A DNA stretch of 64,000 nt from Bacteroides rodentium JCM 16496 (GTDB taxonomy: Bacteria > Bacteroidota > Bacteroidia > Bacteroidales > Bacteroidaceae): contig NZ_BAKJ01000011.1 in assembly GCF_000614125.1 (NCBI RefSeq), positions 51,901 to 115,900 of the forward strand, written 5' to 3'. Within the stretch, counting starts at the first letter, position 1. Each line of letters begins with the position of its first letter. The translations under genes and the position numbers were made by a program. Shown piece after piece: positions 8,210-17,396 of this stretch. The notes under the pieces were generated by a model that was given only the letters and a program-made list of their open reading frames with translations, searched no databases and was not told the origin of the DNA.

Positions 8210-8536
8210 ATGGAGTATCCTGTAAATAAGGGGGCGGGCAATCCCGTCGAGTTCAAGGGGCTCAAGTCACAATACCTGTTCGTCTTTGCGGGCGGTATGG
8301 TGACGGTGCTTCTGGCGGTGGTCATCCTCTACCTGGCAGGCGTGGACCAATGGATATGCATCCCTTTCGGGACCGTATCCGGCGGTCTGCTGGCATGGGC
8401 GGTGTTCCGGCTGAACGCCCGCTACGGCGAACACGGTCTTATGAAGCTGCTGGCGGAGAAACGCCATCCGCGCTACCTGATCCACCGCAAGAGAGTTTTC
8501 AGATTATTTGCAAAAAGAAAAAAACGACAATCATGA
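8210..8536 (+). CDS. traF: TraF, VirB3-like membrane protein (DUF4133)
   Basis: 108 residues with two adjacent membrane segments (about 25-45 and 48-66: YLFVFAGGMVTVLLAVVILY and WICIPFGTVSGGLLAWAVF) and a basic tail. This is the VirB3 pattern, and as in VirB systems it sits directly before the VirB4-like ATPase. It overlaps traG by four bases (ATGA), so the two are translationally coupled. It probably anchors the TraG ATPase at the inner membrane. Confidence 0.8.
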   Translation: MEYPVNKGAGNPVEFKGLKSQYLFVFAGGMVTVLLAVVILYLAGVDQWICIPFGTVSGGLLAWAVFRLNARYGEHGLMKLLAEKRHPRYLIHRKRVFRLFAKRKKRQS

Positions 8537-11067
8537 GAAATGTATTGAAAGCGGAAACGCTGGAACGCAAGTTCCCCCTGCTCTCGGTGGAGAACGGCTG
8601 CATCGTGAGCAAGGATGCCGACCTGACCGTGGCCTTCGAGGTGGAGCTTCCCGAGCTGTACACGGTGACGGCGGAAGAGTATGAGGCCATGCACTCCACC
8701 TGGATAAAAGCCGCCAGGGTACTGCCCGAACACAGCATCGTCTGCAAGCAGGACTGGTTCACCAAGGAGAGCTACCGTCCCCAAAACGGCGGGGAGGAAC
8801 AGAGCTTCCTCTCGCGCAGCTATGAGCGGCACTTCAACGAAAGGCCGTACCTGAACCACCGCTGTTTCCTGTATCTGACAAAGACCACCCGTGAGCGCAA
8901 CCGCCGGCAAAGCGACTTCAGCACCCTCTGCCGGGGATTCCTGCTGCCCAGGGAGATTACCGACAAGGACATGGCGGCCCGTTTCCTGGAAGCGGTGGAG
9001 CAGTTCGAGCATATCGTGAACGACTCCGGCCATATCCGGCTGCGCCGCCTGGAAACGGAGGAGATTACCGGCACGAAGGAACGTCCCGGGCTGGTGGAGA
9101 AATACCTCTCCCTCTCGATGGAGGACGAAACCGCCGTGCTGCAGGACATCTGCCTCAAGCCCGGACGGATGCGTATCGGGGACAAGCGGCTCTGCCTGCA
9201 CACACTTTCGGATACGGAAGACCTGCCGGGCAAGCTCTCCACCGACATGCGCTACGAGCGTATGTCCACCGACAGGAGTGACTGCCGTCTTTCCTTCGCC
9301 GCACCCGTGGGGCTGCTACTCTCCTGCAACCACATCTACTCGCAGTACGTGTTCATCGACAACGCGCAGGAAATCCTGCAGATGATGGAGAAGAACTCGC
9401 GCAACATGCTCTCTCTGTCACGGTACAGCCGGAGCAATGCCGTGAACCAGGAATGGACGGAGATGTATCTGGACGAGGCGCATACCAAGGGAGTGCTTCC
9501 CGTCAGATGCCACTGCAATGTCATTGCCTGGGCGGAGGATGCGGAGGAGTTCCGCCGTATCAGGAACGACACGGGCAGCCAGCTTGCCATGATGGAATGC
9601 ACTCCCCGGTACAACACCGTCGACACCCCGGTGCTTTACTGGGCGGGTATTCCGGGCAATGCGGGCGACTTTCCTGCCGAAGAGTCATTCTACACGTTCC
9701 TGGAGCAGGCGGTCTGCCTCTTTGCCGGGGAGACCAATTACAGAAGTTCGCCCAGTCCGTTCGGCATCCGCATGGCGGACCGGCAGAACGGCATTCCGGT
9801 GCACGTGGACATTTCCGACCTTCCGATGAAGCGCGGCATCATCACCAATCGCAATAAATTTATCCTGGGACCAAGCGGCAGCGGCAAGTCCTTTTTCACC
9901 AACCATCTGGTGCGTAACTATTACGAGCAGGGAGCGCATATCCTGCTGGTGGACACGGGCAACAGCTATCAGGGATTGTGCCGGATGATCCACGAGCGCA
10001 CACGTGGCGGGGATGGCATCTACATCACGTATGAGGAGGACAATCCGATATCCTTCAACCCGTTCTACACCGATTCCGGACAGTTCGATGTGGAAAAGCG
10101 CGAGAGCATCAAGACTCTGATACTGACCTTGTGGAAACGGGAGGACGAGGCACCGAAACGTTCGGAAGAGGTGGCGCTCTCGGGAGCGGTGAACGCCTAT
10201 ATCCGTAAAATTACCGGGAATCGGGAGGCAAGGCCGGACTTCAACGGCTTCTACGAGTTCGTTGACGGTGACTACCGCCGGATGATAGCGGAAAAGAAGG
10301 TACGCGAGAAGGATTTCGACATCGACGGCTTCCTGAACGTGCTGGAGCCTTTCTATAAGGGGGGCGACTACGACTTCCTGCTGAACTCCGACAAGGAACT
10401 GGACCTGACAAACAGGCGGTTCATCGTGTTCGAGCTGGACAACATCAGCGGCAACAAGGTGTTGCTGCCTGTGGTGACGCTGATCATCATGGAGACCTTC
10501 ATCGCCAAGATGCGCCGTCTGAAAGGAATCCGCAAGGTAATATTGATAGAGGAATGTTGGAAAGCCCTTATGTCCGCCAACATGAGCGGCTATATCCAAT
10601 ATTTGTTCAAGACCGTCCGTAAATATTTCGGTGAGGCCGTAGTGGTGACCCAGGAGGTGGACGACATCATCAGCTCCCCGATTGTGAAGGAGGCCATCAT
10701 CAACAACTCCGACTGCAAGATTCTTCTGGACCAGCGGAAATATATGAACAAGTTCGAGCATATCCAGCGGCTGCTCGGCCTGACGGAGAAAGAGAAAAGC
10801 CAGATACTCTCCATCAACCAGGCGAACCATCCCGGACGTTTTTACCGTGAAGTCTGGATAGGGCTTGGTGGCACCCGTTCGGCGGTCTATGCTACGGAAG
10901 TGAGTGCGGAAGAGTATTTCACGTTCACGACGGAAGAGTCCGAGAAGCTGGAAGTGCAACGGCTTGCCGAGGTGCTGGACGGCAACCTGGAACTTGCCAT
11001 CCGCCGGATGGCAGAGAGAAAACGAGAGGAACAAAGACAAGTATCAACCCCAAAAAGAGAACAATGA
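8533..11067 (+). CDS. traG: TraG, VirB4-type conjugation ATPase
   Basis: 844 residues from the ATG at 8533 (MRNVLKAETLERKFP); the longer frame upstream runs antiphase through traF and is not used. Walker A GPSGSGKSFF is near residue 446, Walker B VILIEECWKAL near 670, and VVVTQEVDDI follows as the typical VirB4 motif. It powers assembly of and transport through the type IV secretion channel at the inner membrane. Overlaps traF by 4 bp; traH starts within its stop region (4-bp overlap). Confidence 0.93.
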   Translation: MRNVLKAETLERKFPLLSVENGCIVSKDADLTVAFEVELPELYTVTAEEYEAMHSTWIKAARVLPEHSIVCKQDWFTKESYRPQNGGEEQSFLSRSYERHFNERPYLNHRCFLYLTKTTRERNRRQSDFSTLCRGFLLPREITDKDMAARFLEAVEQFEHIVNDSGHIRLRRLETEEITGTKERPGLVEKYLSLSMEDETAVLQDICLKPGRMRIGDKRLCLHTLSDTEDLPGKLSTDMRYERMSTDRSDCRLSFAAPVGLLLSCNHIYSQYVFIDNAQEILQMMEKNSRNMLSLSRYSRSNAVNQEWTEMYLDEAHTKGVLPVRCHCNVIAWAEDAEEFRRIRNDTGSQLAMMECTPRYNTVDTPVLYWAGIPGNAGDFPAEESFYTFLEQAVCLFAGETNYRSSPSPFGIRMADRQNGIPVHVDISDLPMKRGIITNRNKFILGPSGSGKSFFTNHLVRNYYEQGAHILLVDTGNSYQGLCRMIHERTRGGDGIYITYEEDNPISFNPFYTDSGQFDVEKRESIKTLILTLWKREDEAPKRSEEVALSGAVNAYIRKITGNREARPDFNGFYEFVDGDYRRMIAEKKVREKDFDIDGFLNVLEPFYKGGDYDFLLNSDKELDLTNRRFIVFELDNISGNKVLLPVVTLIIMETFIAKMRRLKGIRKVILIEECWKALMSANMSGYIQYLFKTVRKYFGEAVVVTQEVDDIISSPIVKEAIINNSDCKILLDQRKYMNKFEHIQRLLGLTEKEKSQILSINQANHPGRFYREVWIGLGGTRSAVYATEVSAEEYFTFTTEESEKLEVQRLAEVLDGNLELAIRRMAERKREEQRQVSTPKREQ

Positions 11068-11420
11068 GAAACAAATCCCTTATGAGACTGGCGGTGTGCC
11101 TGATCGGTATGGCCGCCATGGTATTGCAAGGCTGCTCGGAGAGCGGCACCGACCGTGACAAGCTCTGCGGCTCGTGGAGCAGCGTGGAAGGCAAGCCGGA
11201 CGTGCTGGTATATAAGGAAGGGGAAGCCTACAAGGTGACGGTGTTCGCCCGCAGCGGAAAGATGCGCCGTCTCAGGCCTCAGACCTACCTGCTGGTTGAG
11301 GAGAACGGGAACCTGTTCATCAACACGGGGCACCGCATCGACATCTCCTACAACGAGGCCGCCGACGTGCTGACCTTCTCCCCGAACGGTGACTATGTGC
11401 GGAAGGAGGAACGCCCATGA
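11064..11420 (+). CDS. traH: TraH, small lipoprotein (DUF3876)
   Basis: 118 residues with a lipoprotein signal (AVCLIGMAAMVLQGC; the cysteine is near residue 24). The rest is soluble and probably beta-rich (LCGSWSSVEGKPDVLVYKEG), typical of DUF3876. It sits between traG and traI and overlaps both by 4 bp. Probable periplasmic or outer-membrane component of the transfer apparatus; its exact role is unknown. Confidence 0.75.
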   Translation: MRNKSLMRLAVCLIGMAAMVLQGCSESGTDRDKLCGSWSSVEGKPDVLVYKEGEAYKVTVFARSGKMRRLRPQTYLLVEENGNLFINTGHRIDISYNEAADVLTFSPNGDYVRKEERP

Positions 11421-12046
11421 AAGCGAAGTCACTCCTGATCGGAACGGTACTCGCCCTGTGCGGCACCGGCGCCAATGCCCAGTGGGTGGTGACCGATCCC
11501 GGCAACCTTGCCCAAAGCATCATCAACATGTCTGACAACATCGCCCATACCTCGAAAACGGCGGTCAATACGGCCGACAGCTTTGCGGAGACGGTGAAGA
11601 TTTACGAGCAGGCCAAGAAGTATTACGACCAGTTAAAGGCGGTGAACGACCTGATACAGGACGCCCGCAAGGTGCGTGACATCATCCTGATGGTGGGCGA
11701 CGTGTCCGACATCTATGTAACGAACTTCGGCAAGATGATGAACGACGGGAACTTCTCGCCCCGCGAGCTGGACGCCATCGCCTTCGGCTACACCCGCCTG
11801 CTGGAGGAGAGCAACGGCGTGCTGCAGGATCTCAGGCAGGTCATCAACGTGAGCACGCTCTCCATGACCGACAAGGACCGCATGGACGTGGTGGACCACT
11901 GCTACTATGAGATGCGCCGCTACCGCAACCTGGTAAGCTACTACACGAACAAGAACATCGCCGTGAGCTATCTCCGTGCCAGAAAGAAGAACGACCTGGA
12001 CCGGGTGATGCGGCTTTACGGGAATGAAACCTCCAAATACTGGTAG
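11417..12046 (+). CDS. traI: TraI, secreted conjugation protein (DUF4141)
   Basis: 209 residues with an N-terminal signal peptide ending ...GTGANAQ near residue 20, then a largely helical soluble domain with repeated YEQAKKYYDQLKAVNDL-type helices. This resembles the periplasmic VirB5/TrbJ group, where proteins act in channel or pilus-tip assembly. It overlaps traH by 4 bp; traJ starts 2 bp after its stop. Confidence 0.75.
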   Translation: MKAKSLLIGTVLALCGTGANAQWVVTDPGNLAQSIINMSDNIAHTSKTAVNTADSFAETVKIYEQAKKYYDQLKAVNDLIQDARKVRDIILMVGDVSDIYVTNFGKMMNDGNFSPRELDAIAFGYTRLLEESNGVLQDLRQVINVSTLSMTDKDRMDVVDHCYYEMRRYRNLVSYYTNKNIAVSYLRARKKNDLDRVMRLYGNETSKYW

Positions 12047-12048
12047 CC

Positions 12049-13062
12049 ATGATGCCGTTGTCGATAGATTTTGCCAACCTGCATACCATACTGGCGACCC
12101 TGTATGACGATATGCTGCCCCTCTGCAAGGACATGATGGACGTGGGAAAGGGACTTGCCGGGCTGGGTGCCCTGTTCTATGTCGCCGTCCGCGTGTGGCA
12201 GTCGATGGCCCGTGCCGAACCGATAGATGTCTATCCCCTGCTGCGTCCCTTCGCCATCGGCATCTGCATCCTGCTTTTCCCCACGCTGGTGCTCGGCACG
12301 CTGAACACCGTGCTCAGCCCGATAGTACAGGGTGCGCACAAGATGCTTGAGGGGCAGACGCTGGATATGGAACAGTACAGGGCGCAGAAGGAGGAACTGG
12401 AAAGGGAGGCCATGTTGCGCAATCCCGAAACCGCCTACCTGGTGAGCGACGAGGAATTCGACCGTCAGCTGGACGAGCTGGGCTGGTCAACGGTGGACAC
12501 CGCCTCCCGCCTGGGCATGTACGTGGAGGTGGGGATGTACAATCTGGAGAAGAAAATCCGTGACGCCTTCCGCAGCCTGCTGGAACTGATATTCGCGGCG
12601 GCATCGCTGCTGATAGACACCGTGAGGACCTTTTTCCTTGTCGTGCTCTCCATACTGGGACCGGTGGCGTTCGCCTTCAGCGTATGGGACGGTTTCCAGT
12701 CCACGCTCGGGCAGTGGTTTACGAGGTACATATCCGTTTATCTCTGGCTTCCGGTCAGCGACCTGTTCAGCACCCTGCTCGCCAAGCTCCAGGTGCTGAT
12801 GCTCCAAAATGACATTCTGGAATTACAGAACAACCCCGACTACTCGATAGACAACTCAAATAGCGTCTATATCATATTCATGCTGATAGGGATTATCGGG
12901 TACTTCACCGTCCCGACGGTAGCGGGCTGGATCGTACAGGCGGGCGGAGCCGGAAACTTCAGCCGTAACCTGAACCGCACGGCCACGAAAGCGGGCGGTT
13001 TCGCTGCCGGGGCGGGCGGTGCCGTACTGGGGAATATCGGGGGAAGACTGCGGGGCAAATAG
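12049..13062 (+). CDS. traJ: TraJ, polytopic inner-membrane protein (VirB6-like)
   Basis: 337 residues with several hydrophobic segments: about 40-55, 66-90 (FAIGICILLFPTLVLGTLNT), 190-215, and 280-305 (YIIFMLIGIIGYFTVPTVAG). The tail is rich in glycine and alanine. The layout and position match VirB6/TrbL channel proteins and the Bacteroides TraJ family. It follows traI by 2 bp. The next 125 bp, to traK, hold no recognisable gene. Confidence 0.8.
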   Translation: MMPLSIDFANLHTILATLYDDMLPLCKDMMDVGKGLAGLGALFYVAVRVWQSMARAEPIDVYPLLRPFAIGICILLFPTLVLGTLNTVLSPIVQGAHKMLEGQTLDMEQYRAQKEELEREAMLRNPETAYLVSDEEFDRQLDELGWSTVDTASRLGMYVEVGMYNLEKKIRDAFRSLLELIFAAASLLIDTVRTFFLVVLSILGPVAFAFSVWDGFQSTLGQWFTRYISVYLWLPVSDLFSTLLAKLQVLMLQNDILELQNNPDYSIDNSNSVYIIFMLIGIIGYFTVPTVAGWIVQAGGAGNFSRNLNRTATKAGGFAAGAGGAVLGNIGGRLRGK

Positions 13063-13187
13063 GCTCTATGGCAACCCGTTTCCGTGAGTCGGGCAACTTG
13101 GATTACCGGGTTGGGCGACTTGTCGGAAGGAGCCGCCCGGTCATACCGGAAACATTTATTTATTCATTCAAACCAATCATTCGCTAA

Positions 13188-13811
13188 ATGGAATTCAAGT
13201 CATTGACCAACATTGAGAGCAGCTTCAGGCGTATCCGGTTGATGCTGGCTGTCTTTACCGGCTGCTGTGCGCTCGTCACCGGCTATGCGTTGTGGAGCTC
13301 GTACCGTTTCGCCGAGAAGCAACGGGAAAAGATCTATGTGCTGGATAAGGGCAAGTCGCTGATGCTCGCCCTCTCGCAGGATCTTTCACAGAACCGCCCC
13401 GCCGAGGCGCGGGAACACGTCCGGCGCTTTCACGAGCTGTTCTTCTCGCTCTCCCCGCAGAAGGACGCGATCGAGCACAATATAGGCCGTGCCCTGCAGC
13501 TGGCGGACAAGAGCGCCTATCACTACTATGTGGACTTTGCCGAAAAGGGATATTACAACCGGCTGATTTCGGGCAACATCAACCAGGTGGTACACGTGGA
13601 CAGCGTGGTGTGCGACTTTGCCGCCTATCCCTACAAGGCGCATACATATGCCCGGCAGCTGATCATCCGTGAGAGCAACGTGACCGAGCGGAGCCTTGTC
13701 ACCTCCTGTTCGCTCCAGAATACGGGACGTTCGGACGACAATCCCAACGGGTTCATCATCGAGCAGTTCACCATACTGGAGAACAGGGATATAAGGAGTG
13801 TGGAACGATGA
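13188..13811 (+). CDS. traK: TraK, VirB8-like protein
   Basis: 207 residues with one N-terminal membrane segment (about 16-35, LMLAVFTGCCALVTGYALWS) and a periplasmic domain. This is the bitopic VirB8/TrbF layout, and Bacteroides TraK is the usual product here. VirB8-like proteins are scaffolds that nucleate the periplasmic part of the channel. It overlaps traL by 4 bp. Confidence 0.8.
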   Translation: MEFKSLTNIESSFRRIRLMLAVFTGCCALVTGYALWSSYRFAEKQREKIYVLDKGKSLMLALSQDLSQNRPAEAREHVRRFHELFFSLSPQKDAIEHNIGRALQLADKSAYHYYVDFAEKGYYNRLISGNINQVVHVDSVVCDFAAYPYKAHTYARQLIIRESNVTERSLVTSCSLQNTGRSDDNPNGFIIEQFTILENRDIRSVER

Positions 13812-14107
13812 GAAGGAAACCTGCCGTCTTAAAACGTGCGGACAGCCGTATCCGGCTGTTCTGCCGCCGGCTGACCGGAAAGCAGCGCATTGTCTTGACA
13901 AGTGTCGTCTCGCTTCTGTTCACGGCAGCTTGTCTGTACTCGGTTGTCTCTTCCGTGTCCCGTTTGGGGGAACGGAAGGGCGACATGAAATCCGGGCATA
14001 TCCGGCCCGTCATGTTACGGCCGGAAACAACAACCATTCATTCAAACATCCAGAAACATGAAAATGGACTTTCAGAAAATCAGGGAACGGCTGGGGCTGT
14101 CGAGTGA
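13808..14107 (+). CDS. traL: TraL, small membrane protein (DUF3989)
   Basis: 99 residues: basic N-terminus, one membrane segment (about 33-50, LTSVVSLLFTAACLYSVVSS) and a short tail. Position between traK and traM and the single anchor match DUF3989 proteins. The 50-bp overlap with traM is long for this operon, where neighbours overlap by 4 bp. A one-base deletion upstream would instead put the stop at 14059-14061, giving the usual ATGA overlap, so the C-terminus is uncertain. Confidence 0.7.
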   Translation: MRRKPAVLKRADSRIRLFCRRLTGKQRIVLTSVVSLLFTAACLYSVVSSVSRLGERKGDMKSGHIRPVMLRPETTTIHSNIQKHENGLSENQGTAGAVE

Positions 14108-15365
14108 CAAGCCGCTGACTCCCGAGGAGAAGCGCCGACGCGCGAGGTATATTGTCTATCCGTTCTTCTGCCTGCTGTGCGCCGGATTCCTCCTGCTGGT
14201 ATTCAGCCCGTCGGAAAAGGAGAAGGCGGAAAAGGAAAAGGGCAAGGGATTCAACGTGGAGATGCCCTCGCCGAAAGATTCGGAAATGGAGGGCGACAAG
14301 GTAAGTGCCTACGAGCAGGAAGCACTGGCGAAAAAGGAAAAATGGCGCAGGGGAACCTTCCAGGAGATGTCCGAACTGCTCAACAAGGACAGTCAGGATA
14401 CTGCCGGCCTTACCGCAGGAAAAGCCAACACGGAACTTCCGCCGGAACTGGAAACGGGGAAATCCCCCGGCTCCGTCCATTCCTCTGCGGAAGCCTACCG
14501 GAATATGAACCGCTCGCTAGGTGCTGTATATACCCGGAATGAAAATCAACAAGATGCCGATCTGCTCCGCCGTATAGAGGAACTGGAAAAAGAAAAGAGA
14601 ACGGCGGAAGGACAGCCGGAAGGACAGACCCTGGAAGAAAAGATGGCACTGCTGGAAAAGTCTTACGAGCTGGCCGCCCGGTACAACGGGAAGCAGCCGG
14701 ATGCCCCGGCTGCCGTGAATGGCCGGAGCGCCCGGAAAGACAGGACAGCCGTCCGCCCGGTGAAACAGGTACAGAATCAGGTGGTGTCATCGCTTGCACA
14801 ACCTATGGGCAATGAGGATTTCATCGCCGAATTTGCGGGAGAGAGGAATACCGGTTTCCACACCCCTATAGGCAGGACACTCCCTTCCGGCAGGAATACC
14901 ATCGCCGCCTGTGTACATGGTACGCAGACCGTATCGGACGGGCAGGTGTTACGCATCCGGTTGCTGGAGCCGATGGCGGTGGACGACCGGCTCATTCCCC
15001 AAGGGACGGTATTGACCGGCGGTACACGCATCCAGGGGGAGCGGATGGACATCCTTGTAGAGACGGTGGAATACAAAGGCACGCTGTTTCCTGTGGAACT
15101 GGAGGTATATGATGCCGACGGACAGCAGGGAATCCTCGTGCCGAACTCGATGGAGTATGACGCAGCTCGTGAGATAGCCGCGGGTATGGGCACCTCAATG
15201 GGGAGCAGCATCAACATCTCGACGGATGCCGGGGCGCAGATTGCCTCGGACGTGGGCAAGGGGGTAATACAGGGCGTGTCGCAATATGTGGAAAAGAAAA
15301 TGCGTGCGGTGAAAATCACCCTGAAAGCCGGACACCGGCTGTTGCTGCACTCTCCCGAAAAATGA
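14058..15365 (+). CDS. traM: TraM, VirB10-like channel protein
   Basis: 435 residues: a cytosolic start, one membrane segment (about 33-52, YPFFCLLCAGFLLLVFSP), a charged and flexible linker with coiled-coil tendency (about 160-210), and a C-terminal beta-rich domain from about 290. The domain contains VLRIRLLEPMAVDDRLIPQG, typical of the VirB10/TrbI fold. Such proteins span inner and outer membranes and gate the channel. The domain order and place before traN support the Bacteroides TraM family. Confidence 0.85.
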   Translation: MKMDFQKIRERLGLSSDKPLTPEEKRRRARYIVYPFFCLLCAGFLLLVFSPSEKEKAEKEKGKGFNVEMPSPKDSEMEGDKVSAYEQEALAKKEKWRRGTFQEMSELLNKDSQDTAGLTAGKANTELPPELETGKSPGSVHSSAEAYRNMNRSLGAVYTRNENQQDADLLRRIEELEKEKRTAEGQPEGQTLEEKMALLEKSYELAARYNGKQPDAPAAVNGRSARKDRTAVRPVKQVQNQVVSSLAQPMGNEDFIAEFAGERNTGFHTPIGRTLPSGRNTIAACVHGTQTVSDGQVLRIRLLEPMAVDDRLIPQGTVLTGGTRIQGERMDILVETVEYKGTLFPVELEVYDADGQQGILVPNSMEYDAAREIAAGMGTSMGSSINISTDAGAQIASDVGKGVIQGVSQYVEKKMRAVKITLKAGHRLLLHSPEK

Positions 15366-15414
15366 AAAGAGAAAAGAAACCAACCATTTATTCACCAACC
15401 AATCAAGAACGCAC

Positions 15415-16329
15415 ATGAAGAAGATTCTGATGATGTTTGCCCTGATTATGGGCGCAGTGGCTGCATACGCGCAGCAAAGCAGCGGAGATTATTACGAGGG
15501 ATTGAGCCGCAAGATCGGCTTCAACCAAATGATTCCCCCGCATGGTCTGGAAATCACGTATGACAAGACCGTACATATAATTTTCCCCTCTCCCGTAAGA
15601 TACGTGGATTTGGGTTCCCCCAACCTGATAGCGGGCAAGGCAGACGGTGCGGAGAACGTCATCCGTGTGAAGGCGACCCGGAAACATTTCCGCAGTGAAA
15701 CCAATATGAGCGTGATAACCGAGGACGGCAACTTTTACACATTCAACGTCAAGTATGCCGACGAGCCGTTGCTGCTGAACGTGGAGATGTGCGACTTCAT
15801 CCATGACGGGGAGTCGGTTAACCGTCCGAACAATGCGATGGAAATCTACTTGCAGGAACTCGCCGGGGAGTCTCCCCGTCTGGTACGGCTGATCATGAAA
15901 TCCGTGTATAGGCAGGACAAACGCAAGGTCAAGCACATCGGCAGCAAGCGGTTCGGGGTTCAATACCTGCTCAAGGGGCTTTACGCACATGGCGAGCTGC
16001 TCTATTTCCATACCGAGGTGAAGAACGCCACGCACGTGCCTTTCGATGTGGACTTCGTAACTTTCAAGATTGTAGACAAGAAAATCGTGAAGCGTACCGC
16101 CATGCAGGAGCAGATCATCTATCCGCTGCGTGCCTTCAACTATGTGACCCGTGTGGACGGGAAGAAGAACGAGCGGACGGTGTTCGCCCTGCCCAAGTTC
16201 ACCATCCCCGACGGCAAGAAGCTGGTCGTGGAGATGTACGAGAAACAGGGTGGCCGCCATCAGTCGTTTGAGGTGGAGAACGAAGACCTGGTACGCGCCG
16301 GGACTGTCAATGAACTGAAAGTAAGATGA
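15415..16329 (+). CDS. traN: TraN, VirB9-like outer-membrane-complex protein (DUF4138)
   Basis: 304 residues with a signal peptide (MKKILMMFALIMGAVAAYAQ) and a beta-rich body. Conserved stretches such as PSPVRYVDLGS and YTFNVKYADEP match the DUF4138 TraN family, which resembles VirB9. In the channel it should pair with the TraM C-terminal domain near the outer membrane. It starts 49 bp after traM and overlaps traO by 4 bp. Confidence 0.85.
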   Translation: MKKILMMFALIMGAVAAYAQQSSGDYYEGLSRKIGFNQMIPPHGLEITYDKTVHIIFPSPVRYVDLGSPNLIAGKADGAENVIRVKATRKHFRSETNMSVITEDGNFYTFNVKYADEPLLLNVEMCDFIHDGESVNRPNNAMEIYLQELAGESPRLVRLIMKSVYRQDKRKVKHIGSKRFGVQYLLKGLYAHGELLYFHTEVKNATHVPFDVDFVTFKIVDKKIVKRTAMQEQIIYPLRAFNYVTRVDGKKNERTVFALPKFTIPDGKKLVVEMYEKQGGRHQSFEVENEDLVRAGTVNELKVR

Positions 16330-16913
16330 GTGCCATGAAAAGAAACTTCATCTTTATTATCCTCCTGCTTGCCCTCTTTACGGGGCAGGCGGAAGCCCAG
16401 CGCCGGCTGCCGGGGATGAAAGCCGTCCGCTTTACCGCTGAAATGGCCGACGGCTTTTACAGCCGGGCAGACCGCCATGATGCGGGCTACGCCTTTTCGC
16501 TGGCTGTTGCCACTTACACAAAGAAGGGGAACCAGTGGGTGTTTGGCTGTGAGATGCTACAACGTAATAACCCTTATCGGAACACGTATGTCCCACTGTC
16601 GCAGTATACAGGGGAAGGCGGTTATTATCATACAATCCTTTCCACATCCGGCAAGTCTTTCTTTCTGAACCTCGGCGCTTCCGCCTTGTTGGGCTACGAG
16701 GCCGTGAACAACGGAAACCGCCTGTTGGATGACGGAGCCGCCTTGCGCAAGTGTGAGTCCTTCATCTATGGAGGCGCGGTGACACTGGAAGCGGAGGGAT
16801 ACCTGTCGGACAGGATAGCCCTGCTGATACGCCTGCGTGAGCGTTTCATGTGGGGTGGCGCATCCGGCCGCTGCCATTTCCAGTATGGAGCCGGAATCAA
16901 ATACATTTTCTAA
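16326..16913 (+). CDS. traO: TraO, secreted beta-rich conjugation protein
   Basis: 195 residues, or 192 if the ATG at 16335 (MKRNFIF) is used. Signal peptide to about residue 24 (GQAEAQ), then a body with alternating aromatic strands ending in YGAGIKYIF, the pattern of a small outer-membrane beta-barrel. This fits the TraO family, an outer-membrane or periplasmic part of the transfer apparatus. It directly follows traN; the next gene is traQ, with no primase gene between. Confidence 0.75.
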   Translation: MSAMKRNFIFIILLLALFTGQAEAQRRLPGMKAVRFTAEMADGFYSRADRHDAGYAFSLAVATYTKKGNQWVFGCEMLQRNNPYRNTYVPLSQYTGEGGYYHTILSTSGKSFFLNLGASALLGYEAVNNGNRLLDDGAALRKCESFIYGGAVTLEAEGYLSDRIALLIRLRERFMWGGASGRCHFQYGAGIKYIF

Positions 16914-16934
16914 CCTTAAAAAGAACAGATACCC

Positions 16935-17396
16935 ATGAAAAGAAGAATCCTTGATATGGTGATGGCCGCCTGCTGCATGGCGGTTTCCTTCCTTGGTCTT
17001 GCCGCTTGTGACAATGAACTGGACATTCAGCAGGAATACCCGTTCACGGTGGAGTCCATGCCGGTGGCGGATGAGATAGCCGATGATGAGACGGTGGAAA
17101 TCCGTCTGGAAATCAAGCCGTCTGGAAATTTTACCGGAACGGTCTATACACTGAGGTATTTCCAGCCTGACGGAAAGGGCAGTCTGAAGATGGAGGACGG
17201 CACGGTACTGAAGCCCAATGACCGTTACCTGTTGAACGAATGGAAATTCCGGCTCTACTATACCTCGCAGAGCGACAAGGAGGCGCAGACCATTGACCTC
17301 TATTTTGAGGACAACTGGGGAAACTTGCAACAGCTGACGTATGATTTCAATGGAAAGGAAGCGGAGGAAGACAATAATAATACGGAGGCCGCATGA
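16935..17396 (+). CDS. traQ: TraQ, conjugation lipoprotein (DUF3872)
   Basis: 153 residues with a lipoprotein-type signal (FLGLAACDN, cysteine near residue 25) and an immunoglobulin-like beta domain. Matches the size and position of TraQ. In CTnDOT a primase gene, traP, lies between traO and traQ; here only 21 bp separate them. It overlaps the lysozyme gene by 4 bp. Confidence 0.75.
   Translation: MKRRILDMVMAACCMAVSFLGLAACDNELDIQQEYPFTVESMPVADEIADDETVEIRLEIKPSGNFTGTVYTLRYFQPDGKGSLKMEDGTVLKPNDRYLLNEWKFRLYYTSQSDKEAQTIDLYFEDNWGNLQQLTYDFNGKEAEEDNNNTEAA

Noticed and set aside
8350..8532. Upstream extension of traG
   Set aside because: Overlaps traF out of frame; the ATG at 8533 fits the family and gives the usual 4-bp overlap.
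9685..11040. 451-codon minus-strand frame opposite traG
   Set aside because: Shadow of the GC-rich traG coding sequence with no family features.
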